A program made the position numbers and the translations under genes. This document shows positions 59,857 to 64,000 of a stretch of 64,000 nucleotides of DNA, one piece after another. How positions within the stretch are numbered: the first letter of the stretch is position 1; every line of letters starts with the position of its first letter. The stretch comes from Bradyrhizobium canariense (GTDB taxonomy: Bacteria; Pseudomonadota; Alphaproteobacteria; Rhizobiales; Xanthobacteraceae): the NCBI RefSeq assembly GCF_900105125.1, contig NZ_LT629750.1:7467001-7531000 (forward strand), in the 5' to 3' direction. The notes beneath the pieces were generated by a model. That model saw only the letters and a program-made list of their open reading frames with translations, made no database searches and was not told where the DNA came from.

Positions 59857-61254
59857 TCACGAGGCGGCAAGAGTCCTTCGCAGCCGCGCGATCGCGCCTG
59901 GCAGGCCGCGCACCTTCATGATCCGGCCGGTGGTGTCGTAGTCCTCGGAGAGCACACGCGCATTCTCGTACACGTTGCTCAGCAGCCCCTGCTTTGCATA
60001 GGGCAGCACCAGTTGGTCATCCACCATCGCAGCTTCGAAAAACGCGATAATCGTCTCACGCAGCGCGGCAACGTCCTCGGGGGATCTTGCGGACAGCAGA
60101 ATCGCGTCGGGATGCTTTTCGCGCAGCGCGGCACGACCCGCCTCGCTCAGGCGATCGGTCTTGTTAAGGAGCAGGCGCGACGGGACGACGTCCGCGCCGA
60201 TCTCGTGCAGCACGTTGCGGCTCACCTCGAGTTGCGATTCATACGCCGGATCAGACGCGTCAACGACGAACAGTAGCAGCGACGCTTCGAGCGCTTCGGC
60301 GAGCGTGGATCGGAATGATGCGACGAGATCGTGCGGCAGCTTCTTGATGAACCCGACCGTGTCTGAGACGAGCACGCGCGGCTTCGCCTCCGGCTGCAGC
60401 GCGCGCACCGTGGTATCGAGTGTTGCGAACAGTTTGTCTTCGACCAGCACCTCGCTACTGGTGAGCGCTCGCATCAGCGATGACTTACCTGCATTGGTGT
60501 AGCCGACTAGTGCGACCCGAATCTGATCGCGACGCGCGGACCGGCGCTGGTCGCTGTCCCGCTGGATATCATCCAGCTGTTGTTTCAGCTCCGCGAGGCG
60601 ATCGCGGATCTTGCGGCGATCGAGTTCGAGATCGGACTCGCCCGCGCCGGGCCCCTGCTGCCGTCCGCCGCCCGGCGACTCCCGCAGGCGCGGCGACACG
60701 TACTTCAACCGCGCGATTTCAACCTGCAGCTTCGCCTCGCGGCTATGCGCATGACGATGGAAAATCTCGACGATCACGCCGGTCCGATCAAGGACCTGCG
60801 CACCGGTGGCGCGCTCAAGGTTGCGGGCCTGGCTTGGTGAGATTTCATGATCGACGATCACGAACTCCGGCCCCGGCTGCCTCTCCGGGTCAGGCTCTGT
60901 CTGCGTGGCGTTCGGCTTATTCCCGTCGGCGTCTTCAAAGCGGTCGCGAGCCTTCGACTTCCGCGTTATCGCCATCGATCCGACGACACCGGTCCCGCCG
61001 GTAATCGCCGCGAGTTCTGCAAGCCGCCCCTTGCCCAGCACCGTCGCGCCGTCGATCTCGTCGCGCTTCTGCGATATCGTGCCGACGACCTCGTAACCGA
61101 GTGTCTTCACCAGACGGCCCAACTCGTCGATATCGGCGGCATGCGCCACGTCGTCCACGCCGGGAAGCTGGACGCCGATGAGGATGGCGCGGGGAATGGG
61201 TGATCTAGTTTCCATGATGCGGCCTTTGCCGATTCCTTCTTGTGTCTGGCTCAT
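59857..61254 (-). CDS. hflX: GTPase HflX
   Basis: A 465-residue ribosome-associated GTPase. The N-terminal HflX domain (AILIGVQLPG, GTISQKRDEIDGATVLGKGR) is followed by the glycine-rich linker RESPGGGRQQGPGAGESDLE and a coiled-coil. Then come the G motifs: G1 GYTNAGKSS, G3 DTVGFIKKLP, G4 NKTD in LLLNKTDRL and G5 around LLSARSPED. HflX splits stalled or stressed 70S ribosomes. A long polar insert between LAAITG and FVIVDHEIS (about 45 residues, KARDRFEDADGN) is present. ATGs at 61254 and 61215 are alternatives; neither has a strong ribosome-binding site. Confidence 0.95.
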   Translation of the reverse strand: MSQTQEGIGKGRIMETRSPIPRAILIGVQLPGVDDVAHAADIDELGRLVKTLGYEVVGTISQKRDEIDGATVLGKGRLAELAAITGGTGVVGSMAITRKSKARDRFEDADGNKPNATQTEPDPERQPGPEFVIVDHEISPSQARNLERATGAQVLDRTGVIVEIFHRHAHSREAKLQVEIARLKYVSPRLRESPGGGRQQGPGAGESDLELDRRKIRDRLAELKQQLDDIQRDSDQRRSARRDQIRVALVGYTNAGKSSLMRALTSSEVLVEDKLFATLDTTVRALQPEAKPRVLVSDTVGFIKKLPHDLVASFRSTLAEALEASLLLFVVDASDPAYESQLEVSRNVLHEIGADVVPSRLLLNKTDRLSEAGRAALREKHPDAILLSARSPEDVAALRETIIAFFEAAMVDDQLVLPYAKQGLLSNVYENARVLSEDYDTTGRIMKVRGLPGAIARLRRTLAAS

Positions 61255-61263
61255 GACTAGCAC

Positions 61264-61893
61264 GTTTTTGCGATGGCGCAGGCGACCAGGACGCTGTGCT
61301 CCGGCAGGAGGATGACCGCAGGTTAGGCGGCCGTATTAACCGGCCGTATCGCCGCAGTTCGCCGGGGCTGCCGCGCGACCACGGCCGCGGCGCTGCACCT
61401 GCAGCCTCAGTTTGACGCCCTTGGCGCCGGCTACGACCATTCGGTGCCGCTTCGAGCAGCCCGCGACGCGACTGTCGGTTCAATGATGTGCTCGCCTGCT
61501 GCACGATCTAGCTTGAGAAGCAGAGTCGAGCGACAACCTTTGCAAAATAGGCGAACCGACATAAAGAAACGAGACGGACGAAACGGTCACGGCATAGTAA
61601 TCGCGTAATGAGCGATCGATCACGACTGCATTGATCGTCGGGTAATGCGGCGAACTGATGTAATCAGAAATTGCCACCCGTCCGAAGCACCGCGTCGACA
61701 CCTCCGCCGCCAACCGCCGTGATAGAACACAGCGCTGCGCTGTCAACCCAAATCCACCGTGCCGTCGCCACGACGCTTACCAGCTGCCGCACGTCGGACA
61801 ACGTTCGTAAGTTCGGGGGTGAAGCTTGTGTCGCCCGCCTCGATGTGTCCGGTCAGTCGCGCGGTGACTTCCGTGAAAACGTAATGCGCTGCT
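61264..61893. other. 630-bp gap without a supported gene
   Basis: Between hflX and the GlcG/HbpS gene no gene can be supported. Direct repeats of CGGCCGTAT lie near 61327-61351. Two leftward protein-like runs (VFTEVTARLTGHIEAGDT at about 61830-61890 and ISDYISSPHYPTINAVVIDR at about 61600-61670) lack starts and a known family. Confidence 0.45.
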
Positions 61894-62316
61894 TCACGAT
61901 GTTGCGGTGAGGGCAGGCCTAACGGCTTCTCGGAGTGCCGATTCAAGGATGTTGACGTCCTGCTCGACGGTGCCACCGCTTACGCCGACGCCCGCAACCA
62001 ATTGGCCTTCGCTGGTGAGCGGCGCTCCGCCGCCCATTGAACAAAATCGTCCCCCAGACAGCCCCATCAGAGGGAAGAGCTCCTGCCCAGGCTGCACGAG
62101 CGGAGAGAGATCGGCCGTTCGAAGTCCCACCAGCGCGGACGTGTACGCTTTCCGCTCCGATAGCTCGATCGAGAAGGTCGGCGCTCCGCTCATGCGGTGC
62201 TTGAGAATGATGTTGCCGTGAATATCGATGACACAAACGGCAACCGGTACGTTGGCGCGTGCTGACTGCGCTTCGACGCGGTCCGCAATATTCTTCGCGA
62301 AGGCAAGCAAATCCAT
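61894..62316 (-). CDS. GlcG/HbpS-family heme-binding protein
   Basis: A 140-residue single-domain protein of the GlcG/HbpS family. The family pattern is visible: VAVCVIDIHGNIILKHRMSG, LSERKAYTSALVGLRTADLS, FPLMGLSGGRFCSMGGGAPL and GQLVAGVGVSGGTVEQDVNI. HbpS binds heme as part of redox sensing; GlcG is linked to glycolate use. A ribosome-binding site AAAGGA is 9 bases before the ATG. It lies 66 bp after the enoyl-CoA hydratase-like gene on the same strand, so co-transcription is likely. There is no signal peptide. Confidence 0.9.
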   Translation of the reverse strand: MDLLAFAKNIADRVEAQSARANVPVAVCVIDIHGNIILKHRMSGAPTFSIELSERKAYTSALVGLRTADLSPLVQPGQELFPLMGLSGGRFCSMGGGAPLTSEGQLVAGVGVSGGTVEQDVNILESALREAVRPALTATS

Positions 62317-62382
62317 GGTCGGTGTCCTTTCTGATGAGCATTGCGCGGAAGGGAAAATTCAGGCTCGCGTCCTTCGGGCGCG

Positions 62383-63228
62383 TCAGCCTCCGTGGCCGAG
62401 TTGCCCCACATAGAATCCCAGGCGATCTTCCGCGTCTCCGGGCCGATGAAAGCCCTTCTCAAACAAGGCCTTGATCTTGCGCTGCGCAGCTGGCCGAGCG
62501 ATCGAGGCCATACAGGCGTCCCAGCCGGCGGCGATCTCGACGTCCGGCGGCAGGCTCGCGGCACTCACGAGGCGCTTCGTGTTCGCTATCGCCCACTTGT
62601 CAAACGATGCGATGCGGGTCGCCAGTGCATCGACGAATTCATCGAGCTCGGCGTCCGGCAGCGACCGGTTCACATAGCCATAAGCTTCAGCCAGGTCGCC
62701 CCCGACGTCATTGGAACTCAGGAGCACCTCCAAGGCTCTCTGTCTGCCCATTTGCCGTGGCAGGCGCGCCATCGGTCCTCCCCCAGCGACCAGGCCGACC
62801 CCCACTTCCCACTGCGACAGACGTGTTTTCTCGCGGCTTGCAAAACTCATGTCGCACGCCAGGGCGATCTCACTTCCGTTCCCGGTCGCGCGCCCGCGGA
62901 TCAAAGCGATCGATACGACGGGCATGCGGGTTAGACGAACGAGGATGTCCGGCCATGCCTCCAGTCCCGTCGGCCCTTGAGGCATGCTGGTCAGATCTCT
63001 CATATCGGCGTTGAAATCACTGTGATTCAGGAAAAATCCTTCAACGGCACTGTCGAAGACCAGAACCTTGACCTGCTGGTCGGCCTCCACGGCCGTGACG
63101 ATCTCCCTAAGCTCGCGAACGAACCGCGGGCCCATCACGTTCAGTGGAGGATTGTCGAAGGTGACTCGCCAATAGGCGGTCGATGAGCGAGTGAGCCGAA
63201 TCTGTGCTTTCTCTTTCGCTGTGTTCAT
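62383..63228 (-). CDS. Enoyl-CoA hydratase/isomerase-family protein
   Basis: A 281-residue crotonase-fold protein that likely acts on an acyl-CoA. The N-terminal segment YWRVTFDNPPLNVMGPRFVR matches the family start. The oxyanion-hole region is in GFFLNHSDFNADMRDL (residues about 60-75) and GRATGNGSEIALACDMSFAS. The chosen ATG at 63228 has GGAGG 5 bases upstream; the longer frame adds residues without family character. The usual catalytic Glu at QWEVGVGLVAGGGPMA is in place of the enoyl-CoA hydratase site. The acyl group is unknown. It is upstream of the GlcG-like gene. Confidence 0.9.
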   Translation of the reverse strand: MNTAKEKAQIRLTRSSTAYWRVTFDNPPLNVMGPRFVRELREIVTAVEADQQVKVLVFDSAVEGFFLNHSDFNADMRDLTSMPQGPTGLEAWPDILVRLTRMPVVSIALIRGRATGNGSEIALACDMSFASREKTRLSQWEVGVGLVAGGGPMARLPRQMGRQRALEVLLSSNDVGGDLAEAYGYVNRSLPDAELDEFVDALATRIASFDKWAIANTKRLVSAASLPPDVEIAAGWDACMASIARPAAQRKIKALFEKGFHRPGDAEDRLGFYVGQLGHGG

Positions 63229-63561
63229 CAGAGCCTCCATGCGTTGGTTCTTGTTCAATCTCAGTCCACAGGATGGCGCAGATAGAGTTTGGTTTGCCCT
63301 CAACCAGCCATCGGTAGAGTCCGCGGGCGGCCCACGGCGCCAACAAACCGCCGGGAGCGTATCGAGGTTATCAATGCCGAGGTCTGTCACCGCACGTGCT
63401 CTCGGCGCCCGCGCACTGATCGGGCGTCCGAGCCCAGCTTGGCGCCGCGATGGAGCTGCCATTTTTGCGGTGCTGGAGAGGCGCCGATCGAAGGCGCCTC
63501 TCCAGCGGCAACTGGCCGCCGCATCCATGGGAAACCTGAAGTCGTTCGATAGTTCTTCGAT

Positions 63562-64000
63562 CTACGAAGCCCGAGCGGTGGCAGCCGGTTTGCCCTTTTG
63601 CTTCAGCGCCGCCATCAGGGTCTTCGCGGCTGGGCCCGAGGAATGTGGGTTCTGTCCTGTGATCAGCAGGCCGTTGCTGACCACGTGAACTTCCCAATTG
63701 GCCTTCTTCGAGAAGGTGGCGCCCAGTTTCAACATCTCATCTTCGACCAGAAAGGGCACGATCTTCGTGAGGCCGACCTCTTCTTCCTCGCCGTTGGTGA
63801 AGCCGGTAACTTCCTTGCCCTGTACCAGTGGCTTGCCGTCCGTCGTCTTGACGTGACGCAGCGCACCCGTGGAATGGCACACGACGGCGATTGTCTTGCC
63901 GGCGGCAAGGAAAGACTCGATGAGCTTGATGGAGTGCTTGTCTTCGGCGAGATCCCACATCGGGCCGTGGCCGCCCGGGTAGAAGACGGTGTCGAAGTCT
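63562..64000 (-). CDS. DJ-1/PfpI-family protein (partial, C-terminal part)
   Basis: The gene runs off the right edge, so its start is unseen; 145 C-terminal residues are visible. The glutamine-amidotransferase-like fold is clear: DTVFYPGGHGPMWDL and the nucleophile elbow AVVCHSTGALRHV (Cys followed by His). These fit the Hsp31/glyoxalase III-like and type-1 GATase-like group. The ending KTLMAALKQKGKP is basic and Lys-rich. It may protect against methylglyoxal or act as a stress protein. Whether the N-terminus has further features is unknown. Confidence 0.9.
   Translation of the reverse strand, partial: DFDTVFYPGGHGPMWDLAEDKHSIKLIESFLAAGKTIAVVCHSTGALRHVKTTDGKPLVQGKEVTGFTNGEEEEVGLTKIVPFLVEDEMLKLGATFSKKANWEVHVVSNGLLITGQNPHSSGPAAKTLMAALKQKGKPAATARAS

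Noticed and set aside
61480..61746. An 88-codon leftward frame between hflX and the GlcG-like gene
   Set aside because: No ribosome-binding site, no recognisable family.
1..64000. CRISPR arrays, IS elements, phage integrases or rRNA
   Set aside because: No regular spaced repeats, transposase motifs, integrase motifs or rRNA strings were seen in reading through the window.

Overview
The window looks like chromosomal DNA of a Rhizobiales alphaproteobacterium, most likely Bradyrhizobium or a close relative. The grounds are high GC, ABC-transporter-rich catabolic operons, an ExoP/ExoY-type exopolysaccharide (EPS) locus, and small Bradyrhizobium-style membrane proteins. This placement is inferred from gene content and protein style; no rRNA or complete tRNA is present to fix it. 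There is no IS element, phage integrase or CRISPR array. Region 1 (1-7.8 kb) is a divergent catabolic locus. A carbohydrate ABC transporter (ATPase and Tat-exported binding protein) reads left, and a six-gene operon reads right: TIM-barrel isomerase, Gfo/Idh/MocA oxidoreductase, a UPF0261 protein overlapping a TIM-barrel 'PEP hydrolase family' protein, a VOC protein and a D-2-hydroxyacid dehydrogenase. The UPF0261/TIM-barrel pair is the bacterial split form of the plant antiviral protein Tm-1 and is the least understood biochemistry here. Region 2 (8-12.1 kb) has an RND efflux pump without a local adaptor, an unlisted 42-residue membrane protein and a small hypothetical gene with a 12-bp tandem repeat. 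Region 3 (12.2-18.5 kb) is a LysR-controlled unit: aldehyde dehydrogenase, an NMT1/THI5-type ABC importer and a 4,5-dihydroxyphthalate-decarboxylase-like protein, which points to uptake and oxidation of an aromatic or related acid. Region 4 (18.6-24.2 kb) holds an alpha/beta hydrolase, an AraC regulator and a gene graveyard: an internally deleted hydrolase, a ThrE-like exporter gene broken by one amber codon, and a scar joining the 5' part of fumC to the 3' part of mqo. A large membrane patatin-like protein follows (24.2-26.7 kb). Region 5 (26.8-52.4 kb) is the EPS locus. It contains galE, an ExoY-type priming transferase, an ExoP/Wzc tyrosine autokinase, GT4 and GT2 glycosyltransferases (one a natural GT4-GT2 fusion), a GH16 depolymerase, a Wzx-type flippase, an acyltransferase, an SGNH hydrolase translationally coupled to an O-antigen-ligase/polymerase-like protein, a large HAD-like protein, FkbM and class I methyltransferases, and a Glf-like flavoprotein. 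Together these cover sugar-nucleotide supply, lipid-linked assembly, decoration, flipping, polymerisation and chain-length control. No Wza/ExoF outer-membrane exporter is visible. Region 6 (52.5-64 kb) is mixed accessory DNA: decayed septation-protein (ispZ/yciB) and osmC genes, a cupin, a membrane protein, a cytochrome P460, an enolase-superfamily enzyme, a TPR protein, a serine beta-lactamase-like hydrolase, HflX, a GlcG/HbpS protein, an enoyl-CoA hydratase-like protein and the 3' part of a DJ-1/PfpI gene cut by the window edge.
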